Source: Varroa destructor (Eukaryota; Arthropoda; Arachnida; Mesostigmata; Varroidae). Taken from it: a stretch of 64,000 nucleotides of DNA. Below the pieces are notes generated by a model, which was not told the origin of the DNA, searched no databases, and was given only the letters and a program-made list of their open reading frames with translations. The DNA lies in contig NW_019211457.1 in the NCBI RefSeq assembly GCF_002443255.2, forward strand, positions 51,791,800 through 51,855,799, given 5' to 3'. Below, piece after piece: positions 50,701-63,660 of this stretch; within the stretch, counting starts at the first letter, position 1, and the number at the start of each line of letters is the position of its first letter. The position numbers and the translations under genes are program-made.

Positions 50701-52629
50701 CGAGCGTACTCATGCTAACAGGAGAAGTAATTTCGACCGGCTTTCCTCCTTCGTGTCCTTCAAGGACAGCAGCGAAGTGCTGCGAGTGTTCATCGATCAC
50801 TCGTATGAAATCCTCAGGGATGCGGAAATGGAACGCTGGAGTAAGCATCTTTCGTCTTTGACGCCATTTGCTACCATTACTGAGTTCAAACTCAAAAAAA
50901 AAAAAAGCAAACTAGCAACTGATTGGGAATGAATGATACTCAATGGAATTAATTGACTACAATATATGCTAAGCTGATACAGCTGTAACAAATGACTCTG
51001 CTGAACTAAGGGGCTCATTTGGTTTCATCAGCAGACCCGAAAACGGCCTCATTTGACAGGAGATACACAGAAAAAAAACTGTCCTGAAATAGGTATCACA
51101 GCCACGATGAAAATATTGAATACGAATTACGAAAATGGTCCATAGGCAACGAATTCTCTCTTCTACAGATGAAAATATTTCGCAATCATCAACCGTAACC
51201 AATCAATTAGATGCCTAATGAGCAAACCGGTTCCTAGCCAGCCGTTAAGGAACTTGTAGATCCACGATTTGTCGATAAGGGTCGGTGATGCCAAAACTGG
51301 TCCGATTGGTTCAGCCTTATGAAAAAGCCTTGAACAAATCCTTGTCGATTTGGGTCGTACTTGCCCATATACGTGTCCAACAGGACTAGAAGTGCTGTCA
51401 ATGAATGTATTCATTCATTGAAAATATATGATAAGAGTTGGCACTAAGGCTACATCCCGAGCCGAGACATACAGAATCAAATGTAAACCCTTTATTCTTT
51501 TTCACATTAAACAACACTAGGGTTACTTCCGCCATGTGGAACAATGTAGGCACAGTTTAAATTATGACAAATGTACCATTTGATTAGAACTTACGTCAGG
51601 ATTTCCAGATCACGTTACGCAGAAGACCAACTGCATGTATCAATGAAGATATTTGTACTTGTCAGGAATAATACTTACATAATCTTTAGCGACAGTATTA
51701 ACGATATGACGATAATTGTATGACGTTTTCGATATTATATGCTAGGAATAGTTTCCGTTTCGAGCTATGATGTTTATTTGATGAGGACTAGGAACAAGCC
51801 ATGCGAGAACAGCTAAACTAAACCATACTGGCATAAACACATTGACATAGGTGGAGATGTTCGTAGTTCGTAGTCTGACCGCCGAGCATTTGTAATAACA
51901 AAACTGTTCTTCGAAACGTTACGTAACTAAGCTTGTCTCAAATGGGATGGGATTTTTCAATAACGTAATCAACGTAGAACGTCGATCAAATGCCTTTGGT
52001 TACTGATCTCAAGCTGATAAACACCAAAAATAGTGGCAAAATTTTTAGAACTCCCAGCGAAGTATTATAGTACGACTGGTGTCATTGAAAGGAAAGACGT
52101 TAGAAATGGTGCGGCCGTACCAACTCGCGTAGAATGAAAAGATTCGAAGTTCATAAAGAGCATTGTGTAGTCGGAAAAGCGTTGTACGCTAATTGCGGCT
52201 TTTACATAACGAATCTAAACTTTTTAGTTTAATATCCGCGACAGCTGTCGCATTTATCACCACGTTTTGTCTGATCATCGAAACTAAGGAACCTCAAACC
52301 CGAATTGTACTCTCAGGTTTTTGACAACAACGACAACATGTATTCTGGAAGAGGCTTTAAATGCTCGGACAAACAGTCTAGAGATCTTAAACTTCGGTTG
52401 GTGTTGTTCATTTCTATTGACTTCGATGTACAAAAGTAAGTAGGGTAAAAATGAAGAAAAAAAACTTTGCACCGACAGAGAAAGCATTTAGACCGAACTG
52501 ATAATGGCAGCAATGAGAATCGGCGCTAGTTGGACGGCATTATAGGGAGGCCTCATTCGCAAAATTCGGTAATTCTTTGGGGGCAGATGGTTTCACGTAA
52601 ATATTTTCTCGTATTTACGGTAATTAGAA

Positions 52630-52678
<49 letters not shown>

Positions 52679-53080
52679 CGTATATAATATAATTGTATAT
52701 TATGATATACGATTCTATTTGCGCCTACTATATGGTTCATCAAAGCAATACTCGGCCCGAAACATAACTTCTTCTAGAAAGGGGTTACATTTACTAGAGT
52801 CTAAAACGATGTACATGCTAAGCACGGATATATGGTTAACGGACTTTTCCTATTTAACGTACCTTCACCGATGGACGTTTTTTCATGTTCCAGTCCGAAT
52901 GAAGCAACCACTCTGCTCCCAACGGATTCCACCAGGACGGTGCCACTCCCGGCATGGTTCTATTCCAGTCAAACCATTTTCGGAATAGAATGATAAACGC
53001 CCATAGAAACAGTACGAACCCAATTATTATCGATGGTACATAGATGAGAATGCGTGGAAAATGTCGAACTGTTCCTAATG
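47721..53080 (-). pseudogene. Cytochrome P450 (CYP4-like) pseudogene
   Basis: Minus-strand exons: about 53080-52863 (membrane anchor IIIGFVLFLWAFIILF, then SWWNPLGAEW), about 51400-51215 (IDKSWIYKFLNGWLGTGLL), 50879-50689 (RKMLTPAFHFRIPEDF), 50269-50073 (ETAMGVKIHAHDNSG), 49872-49659 (I-helix [13 protein letters not shown]), 49503-49352 (ENPDIQAKVHQGLDDIFG), 48415-48349 (K-helix EAQRLYPSVPLI), 48245-48088 (PERF-region [12 protein letters not shown] and haem loop [10 protein letters not shown]) and 47893-47721. The order and motifs are those of the CYP4 monooxygenase family, ER-bound haem enzymes. Most junctions keep phase. Lesions: the donor after 51215 is GC instead of GT; exon 48245-48088 is one base out of phase, so the haem segment is read in another frame than the K-helix exon; and a TGA at 47852-47850 replaces a Trp-like position in VA*TLRKFHLRS. 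The first exon lacks a clear start codon. Confidence 0.82.
52635..52676. repeat. (AT)n microsatellite
   Basis: Uninterrupted AT run in the first large intron of the P450 pseudogene. Confidence 0.95.
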
Positions 53081-54500
53081 TCTAAAATCTAGCTATTTGC
53101 CTATCACAGTCGAGAGCACAAAAGTGATTCCGAAGAACTTTTAAGGTATTGGCTTGAACGTTATGTGCACAATGTACATAACGGCCCAAGAACGAGTAAG
53201 TCATGCGTGGATAGTTTGTTTTCTTTTAAGCCATCTGGCTTAGTGAGGGCCCTTGTTAGGAGGGTCACGTGACGCAATTGTTGATGCCGTCGATAACCGC
53301 TATTGGCTGATAGCGAGTAGGGTGTCAACTAAGACAGCTTATTAAATCAACTGTGTGTGTGTGATGTTTCTCGAATCCAACATGAAGGCTAGAGGGCAGA
53401 AGATCATTTCTGTGGAAGCCACATCCCAAGTCATAGAAAGGGCAAAGCTGCCCCATCTTCTCATTAATCTTGTAACTAGTCATAACGGCAGGAGCGGCAG
53501 CATTTATACCGATAAGTATTAGCCAAAACCCTCCTTCTTTTTTAAAATATGATGAGACAATCATCAGCAAGTATTAACGAACGAAAATAATAAATACTGT
53601 TTTTCAGTGTCTCCATTCTCCGATAACGTGTCCAATAGCCAAGCCGGGAACTCGAGCTTGTAATGTAGCAAAGGGGCAAGGAATACGGTCCGCTATTTGA
53701 AATCACATCGTACAACATTCCCTCTGAGATAGATGAGCCACCCGGCACTATCCTGAAGATCTACCTGATGATAACTCGTATCGGTTACGATGAATGCAGA
53801 CGGCGTAATTGTGCGTCGACTTGAGTTAGTCAAGCCCGTTGCTTATTATTTACCTTATAAATACGCATGTCGGTGTAATTTTTGCAATTTCATGATAATT
53901 GGAATTTATGTGTCGAGAAGTAAAAAAAAAACACACAGGTCGTCTGCATTCTCTTATCCATGGATCAGAAAAATGCCCCAGCATAGTTACAAACCGATAT
54001 ATAAATAGTGTGTAAGAAGAATAATTGTGTCCGTAACGAATCTGTGCTGCGCACCTAATAGAGCGTTAAACTTTTTTTTTGCAGTAGCAGAATAAACTTA
54101 TTTAAAAATTAAACACTGGATTGTTCGTTAGACTTATTTTCTTATTGTCTGGATTGCCTTATCTAGCAATACAATCATAGCAACAACTACATTTCATGCG
54201 AAATGTATTCAAATACTTGCGGGAAAGCATGATCTGCCTTGAGAAATCCACCAAAAACCATTCGGGGATCTGTGATGATAGTGTTGCAGCGTCTAGGCTT
54301 CAGTGACGCAAAATACGAACGAGGGTGACAAATCTATGTCCTCTTATGTGTCTATTTGGAATTCTACATTATATTCATTTATGTACCTATATTCGGCTGT
54401 TGGCTACAAGGCCTTCCCACGATTCAGTTGATAACCAACCTTATGCAAACAAAATGGACTATTGTAAATTTTTGGGTGATCGGCCCACATATATTAAAAT
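53081..54500. other. Spacer between P450 pseudogene and repeat block
   Basis: Short ORFs only; the missing start exon of the P450 would be expected near the left end. No promoter or other gene recognised. Confidence 0.45.
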
Positions 54501-54869
54501 ATCTCGCCAGCTTTCATAAATATGTTGTACATTTTATTTATGTTTATATAAACGGTTAATAAGCATCATTTGTTTATAGCTCGCTGTTAATTTGTGCGAC
54601 AAGCTCAGTTCGCGATACTTGGGTCGAAGGCGTATGCCCAGTTTAAATGCTTCGTGGATATATTTGCCGTTAGATCAATGCCTGGAACATCGACCATAGC
54701 TAGACTCGTCATTCATTGCTAACAGTCGCTTTAGGTTAGGTTAGCTGTTAGGTTAGGTTAGGTTAGCTGTTAGGTTAGGTTAGGTTAGCTGTTAGGTTAG
54801 GTTAGGTTAGCTGTTAGGTTAGGTTAGCTGTTAGGTTAGGTTAGGTTAGCTGTTAGGTTAGGTTAGGTT
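54501..54869 (+). repeat. Dispersed repeat with TTAGG/TTAGCTG tail, copy 1
   Basis: A 230-bp unique-looking body (54501-54730) is followed by an array built from two or three TTAGG units plus one TTAGCTG, giving 17- and 22-bp composite units, ending near 54869. The body appears identical to 63661-63890. TTAGG is the canonical arthropod telomeric repeat, here interstitial and regularly interrupted by TTAGCTG. Confidence 0.95.
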
Positions 54870-56467
54870 TTTAGGGTATTTTTGCTGTTACTGAATAGGA
54901 TCGGAGATAGCTTGCATCTCTGTGCGGATCTCTGCGGTTGTCACACACACTCAGTGAGAGCAGAATTAGTTCAGGACACAAAAGCTGTTTTAATGCATTA
55001 TGCTAAGGCGCCACTATGGTTTACCTGTTAGCTAGGTCACACGTCTTTGACAACTGGAAAGCAAAATATACTTTACGACTAACCAATATGAGCAAGAAAT
55101 CTTAAACTGTTAATTAATTTCAGTACTTAGCTTATTTTAAAGGATTAAAGCGTTTTACCATAGACCACACGAGCAAAGATTTCTATCCATGCGACCCCAC
55201 ACATGTTTCCTGGCAAGCAAGGGTAATTCATTTCGTCATGCATTGGTAGGCTCGGTCCTGCGAACTTCTCTATTAAGACCATGGGTGTATACTGCATCTG
55301 CAAAGCAGCGATTGGATTAACGCCCGTCAAATAGCGTAATTCAATGTGCGCCCTAGTCAAAGAAGTTTGAAAGAAAGCTTACTCTTTTGCCCACCTCTGC
55401 AATGAAAATGGCTCTAGGACTTCGTTTCGCCCTAGCTAACAACTTACTTCACATTATCTCACCTCACCACTTAAAAGAATTCTTCTGTGGCTCACATCAA
55501 GGTGCCAGATGGCCAGTTTCGTTCCGCCCTAACGGAAACCACTTGGCCTGCGGACTAACCTTGTGGTTTGTATGCTGGCTAGGACATACGTCTCTGATAG
55601 CGCGAAAACAGAATATTCTGCACAGTTGGTCAAGAACAGTGACACTGGAAATTAGGGAATTAATATATACATTGTTCAGCAAATGAATATTAAAAGGGGC
55701 AGAGGGTACATTGATTTAGGGAAAGCAGTGTCTGAAGGCAAAATACGTGTTGTTATCAAATTTATTATACACTAAATAATTAAATACTTACAAAGTACGG
55801 GTGTCTTATTCGAAGTACAGGGAGATAACGTCGCCCGTATTTACAGTTTTACGTTTGCCAATCAAAGACTTATCCCTGGGTTTCTCGAACGGTAATTTCA
55901 TTCTGCTCACTATAGTTTCATGCTAAATAAACCTATGCTTTACAGTTATACGACAAACATTCTTCCCACAAGCTCTTGTTATATTGGCAAGAGTTGATTT
56001 TGAACGCTGCATCAAACCACGCAGTAGAGAATATTTCGCGATTTTTTATTATAATCGTTTGGAAACGTGGTGTCATTTAGACCCCCCTTTGTCATGGTCC
56101 AGTTATAGGAGAAATTCGTTGATTTAAAGGTTCTCAACCTGCCAGATAATAAATAATTTTAAATAAAAGGAAAAAAAGCTTTATTCTTTAGACAAATGCT
56201 ATTTTTCTTCAGCAATAGTTAAAGACTTTGAGACGACAAGCTAAACAATGATCTCCCAAAAGTTTCTCTGATTTTAAAGAGGCTTACGAAAATTCGACAA
56301 TGTGTAAATGATGTCGATCCATTCATCTATTCATTCTCTCTCAGAAATGTAAAGTCAGTCAGGCTAAAAGAAACGAAATATGATGTTTATAGTAGCGTAG
56401 CCTGTAGGCAACGTAACCTTACTGAAATCCTATCTCCATTTCAACCTTGAGCAACGAGATGACTGTC
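54870..56467. other. Spacer left of the long inverted repeat
   Basis: Nothing recognised apart from a 99-codon frame at 55387-55686 without domains. Confidence 0.45.
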
Positions 56468-57245
56468 AACAGTAACAAAAGTAATACGCTGAATCCTGTG
56501 TAGCTCAAATAAATCAAATGAAATAGTAAGACCGACTTGGTGACATTATAATTAAGCCCATCCGTTCATTTGTAGCAAAGGGCATTTTGACGATCGTGGT
56601 CCTATTTCAGATATTTACAGCAATCCCTACCGCAATCTAACTTTTTTAAAGTTTTCGAAACTTGTAACATAAAATAATACCTTTTTTTTTTAATATGCTT
56701 TTAACCATATGCTGGTTATGCTGCTACGTCTTTCTCGATGAGTATCTGTTATAGATATTCTAGTGGCGCAGAAGCCTTGTTTTTTCCAAACATAACACCA
56801 ACGTTGTTTGTTTTTTGATTATTATCTTGGATACTGGCAGAGCATCCCGAGATAGTCAATAGCGATTTGAATGAGCTTCGCAGTTTCAAAGAGGGGTCCT
56901 ATGCTATAGTGCCCGTACGAACCGCTGTTTATCGCACGAGACAAATGAAAAAATGATTGCGGTCTATCTGAGTGTTGTTATTCCGTAAATGCTGACAATA
57001 ACATTCCCTCTTGGCATAACAAAGATGTTACTCTTAAATCCCCGGGGATAGGATATTACGCATTTGTACTTCTAATGGGTGCCTAGTTTACGGATCGGCG
57101 AAGGCACGAGTTGGCAAACTCACTCGTTTCGCTAATGTTCATCCCCGAACTTGATGTCAGTATGCACTGTGAAACGCTTGGCAAAACTTAATAACTGACT
57201 CCTGGTGTGATTATAGCAAGCAGGCACATAGGGCCTGATTTTGGA
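56468..57245 (+). repeat. Long inverted repeat, left arm
   Basis: 778 bp starting AACAGTAACAAAAGTAATAC and ending GGGCCTGATTTTGGA. Its reverse complement lies at 61715-62493 with only scattered single-base differences by eye. No protein-coding frame and no target-site duplication were seen at the outer borders. Confidence 0.93.
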
Positions 57246-60200
57246 TTTTGGAGCATGTGTTTAACGGCAAAAAACCGCATTCACTGAATGAGCATTTAAG
57301 GTTATGGCATATTTTTATCATTTTTGGCTAATGGATGCAATTGGTGTAGGGCCGTAGAATGAGATAATGATCAACTAAGTTAGTTTAAAGCTCAAACCCT
57401 AACTAAATATACTAGTAATAAACAAACGATAAAAATTGACGTTGACAACACTGCTCATCTATTTGGGGAGCTAAAATTTGCGCACCAGTTGGAAGGCAGT
57501 ACCATAATCGCTTTCACTAAAGGTGTTTCTAGTATACAAGTTAAATCAAGGAATACCTTTGATTTTATAATCATATCTATTGCATTTTGAGACACAGTGC
57601 GCAATTACTCTACAACTCCGCTCATTCTCTTACGCAATAAAAGGATGACAGGATCTTAATAACATCGTTTGTAGAACTTCAGTGGATGAATCCACTGCTT
57701 TGGATACGGATCTGAGGTTTTCCACAGGTGCTACAGCCGTTGATGTTTGAAGCATGAAACGTTTTAAGTTTTTACACCTTAGACAGTTGACCTTTAGCAT
57801 GAAATGAATTAAGCCATTTCATGCTAAAAACCAGATAGATAGCCCTGAATTTCCAACGCAGGGACGCTTTCCGATTTTCTTTCACCTTAGTTCAGTTTCT
57901 TATTAACTTTTAACTATAAAGACCTCTTGTGAATAGTGATAATCAGCATTTTTCTTTTTATTTATTATAATTTAAGCGGTACTTTATTTATCCGGCTGCG
58001 AGGGTCTATAAAGTCCCAGAAGGTAATTTCAACATTATGTTGATTTTTCTACTAAGATTTTCAGTTGGACATGGAAAGAACACCACCTTAAAGTGAATGT
58101 ACAGCTGCAAAGGTTTATGGTGTTGGTTTGGTGGTTTGAAGCAGGTGTTATTCACTGGAACGTTATCAGTCCTGCTTCATCAGAACGATAGAATCGTGCA
58201 TTTCTATCAGGAATACAACTGAAATATCTGTGTAAATATTCCAGCATAGTAGAAAAGTACGTACATAGTCCGTCCACTATCCAGACACTCCTGGTGATGT
58301 ATGAAACAACGTTCTATCTAATTCTACTAGACAGGAAGTTTTTAGCAAAGGACATCTTCGGAAAGAAAGCTCAAACTGAACTTAAAATTTGAAAGCAACA
58401 AGAAGCATCTGATTTTGCCTGTCGTGACTTAGACGTTCAAAAAGTATGATAGGATACGTAGAAAAATGTCAGTAACGTATCTGCGTGCTAACCCTAAGAC
58501 GCGTCTGCTTTAGTTTCGAACCCGGGCATAAACAGAGTTCGTTTCGTACGGAAAGCCAATCGTATGGGTGAAAGCGATTGGCTTTCAGTCTGCGATATGT
58601 CTATAGATATTGTGATAAGGTGGTAGAGTCAAAGTATAACTATTCCGTTGGAAAATGTAGATAACAATAGGTGTATATGGGTGCGAGAAAAAAGCGCGGA
58701 TATACCACTTCTGATGTTAAGTAAGCAAGGACATGGTAATCTAAAGACAAGTCTAGGTGTGATATATTCTTGCAATAAAGCAATCGGTGGGCCTAAATGC
58801 ACTATAACTGGCCAGATCGTAATCGCGGCGCTGATACGTGTAGAAATGTTTCATACGATTATTCTCCTATGAATAATATTGACTATTTTTAAGCCAAAAT
58901 TGTATATTTTCATATACTAAAGTAATATTACTAAACTGCCATTTTTACCGATAACCTTCTGCCGTTAGTTTGGTAGGCCCAAAACTTCATCACTATAGAG
59001 CCTTTGTGGTTTCTTGTGGCAAAAAAATTGTGCATCTCTCCGTCGAAGCTAGATAAACATTAATTAATTAATTAACAAATAAATTAGGGAAGTTCTACAG
59101 GAAGAAATACTTCGGGTAAGTTGAGAGCAACACTGTCGTTGAACGAAAAAGGTAGGAATTACTGCTATAGTCTCCATGTCTCAGTGAACAGGTGGTTGGC
59201 CTGCTCGTTACAATGCAAGTGAAGTGATTATTCCGGGCGACGAGAGAAAAAAACTTTATTACACTTTACTGCGTTTTAGAAAGGGTACCAGGCTCTTATA
59301 ACGGGCTATAATAAATCTGTTCTTCTGGTGGATGTTGCGTCATCTGTTATATTCAAAGCTATATATACGCATAATTACTGTTTAGAAAAAAGCGATAAAA
59401 GGAATCATAGAGTGGCGTGCTGCGTGCGCGTGTCACGCAAAAAGCGTGAGGTTCGAGAAAAGCTTTTCTGACTTCATAGTTCCTAAATAAATGTGAGTAG
59501 TTTTTCCCTGTCTTTCTCTTTTTGTTTTGGATGCGTTTGGTTGGATATGCATTTGGATACAATCGCCGTACGTAGATGCTCCAATATGTACGTATGGATA
59601 AATAAGCAATGTTTATCGAGCTTACTCTTAGTGGCACGACGTAAGGCTTGAACGTCTTGGTGTACATATATCACGGGACTGTACCAGTGCTAAATGTACA
59701 TTGGTGTTGACAATTGGTTCAAAGCAATTAGGAATGAAAAATTGACACTTACCATGGTTATAAAGAAATAGCAGAAAATCATTTACATGGAAAAGATGGC
59801 ATGACAAGCTACTAAACTTCGTAATTCAGTTTTCTATTAAAAAAAACTGCATATTCAAATTTTCAGCTGCACTGCGGGTACCTCCGGAGAATTTTTATAG
59901 TTCAGCCTCATACTCCATATTATTCCGCACTTAACTATTTTGCGATTTATCTTTCTGTTCTATATAAAAGACTCTGTAATCGAGATGGTAGTCGGATGGT
60001 GCAAAATCTGGGCTATATGGCGAATGCATCGAAATTTCCCATTTAATTTCCCTCAATGTTTACCGGGTAACCAACGATGTATGTAATCTGGCATGGTTAT
60101 GGTGGAAAACGATGCCTTTCCAATACATTAGGCCTGGTCGATTTCTTCGATGGATTGTTGTTCAAATATTGTGTTGTTGATGGAGGAAGTCGGGATCAGT

Positions 60201-61714
60201 CGAGTTAAAATGCACGACCTCTTTCGGATCACAGCAAACGCATGGCGCCACCTACTTTCTAAATCTGGGCTTTATTACAGATCGTGCAGCACATTTTTTA
60301 TAATTTTTCTAGTTACACATTATCTGCTTTTCATTATTTGTGATCAATTGCTTTATAAAATGGTTCGATTTCATTGCGTTTCTTTTTCACAGATGAAAAT
60401 ACGATTAAGTTGATACTGTAGCGTCACTGCGCGTGGCACCTAAATATCTAGCTTTATTTACAGCCAGCTTTCTTTAAACTGTCTGATGGTGGATGTATGG
60501 TTATTTGGCGATACCGTCCTGTATATGAACGGAAGCAAGAAAATAATCTTTGGGCCGTTTCTTGCAATAACACATCTACAACATAAACAGCATAATTTTT
60601 TTATGTCCTAAACAATATTTGCACTCTTATCGTAATAAAATTGTGAGATATAGCGATTTTTAAAAAAATCCACTTATGCTCAAGGCTCTCTAGATTAAAA
60701 CTCGGAGAAAGCATTTCGATCAGTTAATCACTGATCCAACGTGCATGTGACCTTCCTAATTTCTTTTAGAAGATTTTTTCGTTTGTAACTCAATCTCGGG
60801 GGCAATTTACAAGTGTTAAAGCACATGTTAAAATCGAACTAGAAATGTCTGGGCACGATCCAAGCCCCACTAGAGGTAAACACGTACAGTGTGATCTTCA
60901 ATTTTGTGCCATATTAAAAGGCTCCGTTTAATTTCCTTTAATGAACCCATGTTCCCAAGATGATAGTGGTTGAAAGGTAGTGGCACACATGATCCATACG
61001 AAATTTCACCAAATCAGAATCTATCACAAGGCCCTGGGCAATAGACCTGTGATCTATGTTGGAATTGGATAAGTTTACTCCGACTGTAATAAGTGCGGTT
61101 GAGCTTTTCTAGCTTGCGTGATGGCAGAACTCAGTTTTTTGTGATCAAGTGACGTAGATCACTAGATGGATTTTCGCTTTAATAATTGCTTTACACAACC
61201 TGTATCTATGAGCCATGGCTTCAAAACTTAGACACTGCGAATAGGAACAAGAATACCTTAATATCTCAAGGAGATTAGAATTGGCAATTGTTTCATACCC
61301 CCTTTTCGCTAGGGCTGAAGGCGCCTACTATTCACGGAACGCTTACGCCATGTACTGCAATGTGGTCTGAATAGATTTTAGAGAGATACAAAGCGACGGT
61401 TAAACAAACATAACGGTTATGCGGACTGAACTGACGTCACAAACCAGAGCATAAAAAGTTATAAGATCAATGAACACTGGCTGAAAACGAACATGGTATT
61501 TCACAGTATCCGCGCCCTACTCCGGTATTCAATTGGGACAGGAATCTTTGTAGGGTAAAATCATCGTCGGTTTTTGTTTTAGTTTTTTGCCTGTTGAACC
61601 GTTCTAGCTTTTCATGCCGTATATTCATTCTAACATTAATTCTACTAGTTCCCCTGCCATGATGCAGCAATGACACATAAAGCAAATAGGTGTAAATACA
61701 TCTCTTGGCCTACG
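57246..61714. other. Spacer of the long inverted repeat
   Basis: 4.5 kb between the arms. It contains a decayed mariner transposase (about 59850-60300, minus). Outside that, only short ORFs without domains were seen. A local inverted duplication sits at 58548-58588 (GAAAGCCAATCG and CGATTGGCTTTC). Confidence 0.6.
59850..60300 (-). mobile_element. Dead mariner-type (Tc1/mariner) transposase remnant
   Basis: The minus-strand reading gives GLMYWKGIVFHHNHARLHTS, then a stop (TAA at 60062-60060), then TLREIKWEISMHSPYSPDF and APSDYHL. This is the C-terminal catalytic part of a mariner transposase, where HDNARPH and HPPYSPDLAPSDYHL carry the second and third catalytic aspartates. The second aspartate is replaced by Asn (codon 60098-60096), the PD of the third motif is kept and the frame stops soon afterwards. 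Weaker similarity continues to about 60.3 kb. Terminal repeats were not located. The copy is old and inactive. Confidence 0.75.
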
Positions 61715-62493
61715 TCCAAAATCAGGCCCTATGTGCCTGCTTGCTGTAATCACACCAGGAGTCAGTTATTAAGTTTTGCCAAGCGTTTCACAGTGCATAC
61801 TGACATCAAGTTCGGGGATGAACATTAGCGAAACGAGTGAGTTTGCCAACTCGTGCCTTCGCCGATCCGTAAACTAGGCACCCATTAGAAGTACAAATGC
61901 GTAATATCCTATCCCCGGGGATTTAAGAGTAACATCTTTGTTATGCCAAGAGGGAATGTTATTGTCAGCATTTACGGAATAACAACACTCAGATAGACTG
62001 CAATCATTTTTTCATTTGTCTCGTGCAATAAACAGCGGTTCGTACGGGCACTATAGCATAGGACCCCTCTTTGAAACTGCGAAGCTCATTCAAATCGCTA
62101 TTGACTATCTCGGGATGCTCTGCCAGTATCCAAGATAATAATCAAAAAACAAACAACATTGGTGTTATGTTTGGAAAAAACAAGGCTTCTGCGCCACTAG
62201 AATATCTATAACAGATACTCATCGAGAAAGACGTAGCAGCATAACCAGCATATGGTTAAAAGCATATTAAAAAAAAAAAGGTATTATTTTATGTTACAAG
62301 TTTCGAAAACTTTAAAAAAGTTAGATTGCGGTAGGGATTGCTGTAAATATCTGAAATAGGACCACGATCGTCAAAATGCCCTTTGCTACAAATGAACGGA
62401 TGGGCTTAATTGTAATGTCACCAAGTCGGTCTTACTATTTCATTTGATTTGTTTGAGCTGCACAGGATTCAGCGTATTACTTTTGTTACTGTT
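61715..62493 (-). repeat. Long inverted repeat, right arm
   Basis: Reverse complement of 56468-57245, about 779 bp, ending GTTACTGTT. By eye divergence is about 1%, for example A for G in GATTGCAGTC and T for C in CTGTTTATTGC, so the duplication is much younger than the mariner in the spacer. Confidence 0.93.
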
Positions 62494-63660
62494 AAAAAGG
62501 AGGCAATTTCCATCGTTGGCCGGAGAGTTACGTCGCTTTGGAGATAGATCGAGTAAGTTCAGCGTAAGCTAACGATAGTACTTGCACTGGGCATCAGAGC
62601 ATCTCCTTCAATGAGATACGCACCAAAAATAAAGCAATGAATGCAGCACGCTCGTTCAGGTTCCTTAAGAGCTCAATGGCAATCGAAAGTCTTGTTACTC
62701 GATGACAACGGCAAGGCTTATCGTCACGTTACAATTATTTCCTGAGTCGGGCAAGGAACATATAACGCTGGCTTCGATCCGTTTGCTCTTGTGATCTAAA
62801 TCCGTGTGTTCACGGAATTTTCCATGCTCTAAAAAAAGCAATTAGTGGGCAAGCATATCCCACTATTGATTTACTACAAGAAGCCATAAATAGATAAATT
62901 ATATGTTACAAAAATAGAATCGATATTATCGCTAACCCTTATAAAAGGAATTCATCATTTTAATCCTGGTGGTGCAAAAGTTAGTCAGTCTCAAAGTCCG
63001 CCGTATTTCGCTTATAACCTACTTGTGGTCTCCATTACTCGCGATTTCAAAGTTTTATGTTCTTTAAACAACCTTATGGAGTAAACAAGTACTAGTTAAG
63101 AGAAACAAATCTGAAGTTAACTTTTCTACGAAAAAAATTTAGTACTGGACAAACTTATATATATATGTTAATTAAGCATAAAAGGTAAAAATATGAACTT
63201 CATATTTCAAGATAACACTACTTTGTACACGACATTTGGCAAGCGTTTTTTTTTGATATTCGAGGTGCGCTTACTGTTTTTGAAATTTGGGATCTTTCAT
63301 TTATGTATCGTCCCTCTGACGATTTGTGTAGGTGAATTATAGAAAGCCGTGTAAAATTAGAAAACTCGACTGATTTACGACTAAAAAACGCATTTTAAAA
63401 CTACAGCGGTGAAGAGAGCTTGCATTATTTTAATGCAAGTGCTCACCGCCGCAAAATTTTAAGAGAATATTTTAAACTCGAAATAACGAACAGTTACGCG
63501 CTGTGGAGGTAGTCGAGTAGATACATTGGATTAATTCGTTCTTTGTTATTTTCTCCTTCAGGTAGTCATTGATGTAATCTCAGAGGAGTCGAAATTAATA
63601 TACTGAGAAGGAAAAAATAGGTGGTCATACCTATCGCTTAACTTGCAGTGCAGTACAACT
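62494..63660. other. Spacer right of the long inverted repeat
   Basis: No gene recognised; a short AT run lies near 63156-63167 and a short imperfect hairpin near 63420-63450. Confidence 0.45.

Noticed and set aside
50541..50932. Two plus-strand 106-codon ORFs
   Set aside because: Antisense of the P450 exon 50879-50689 and its intron.
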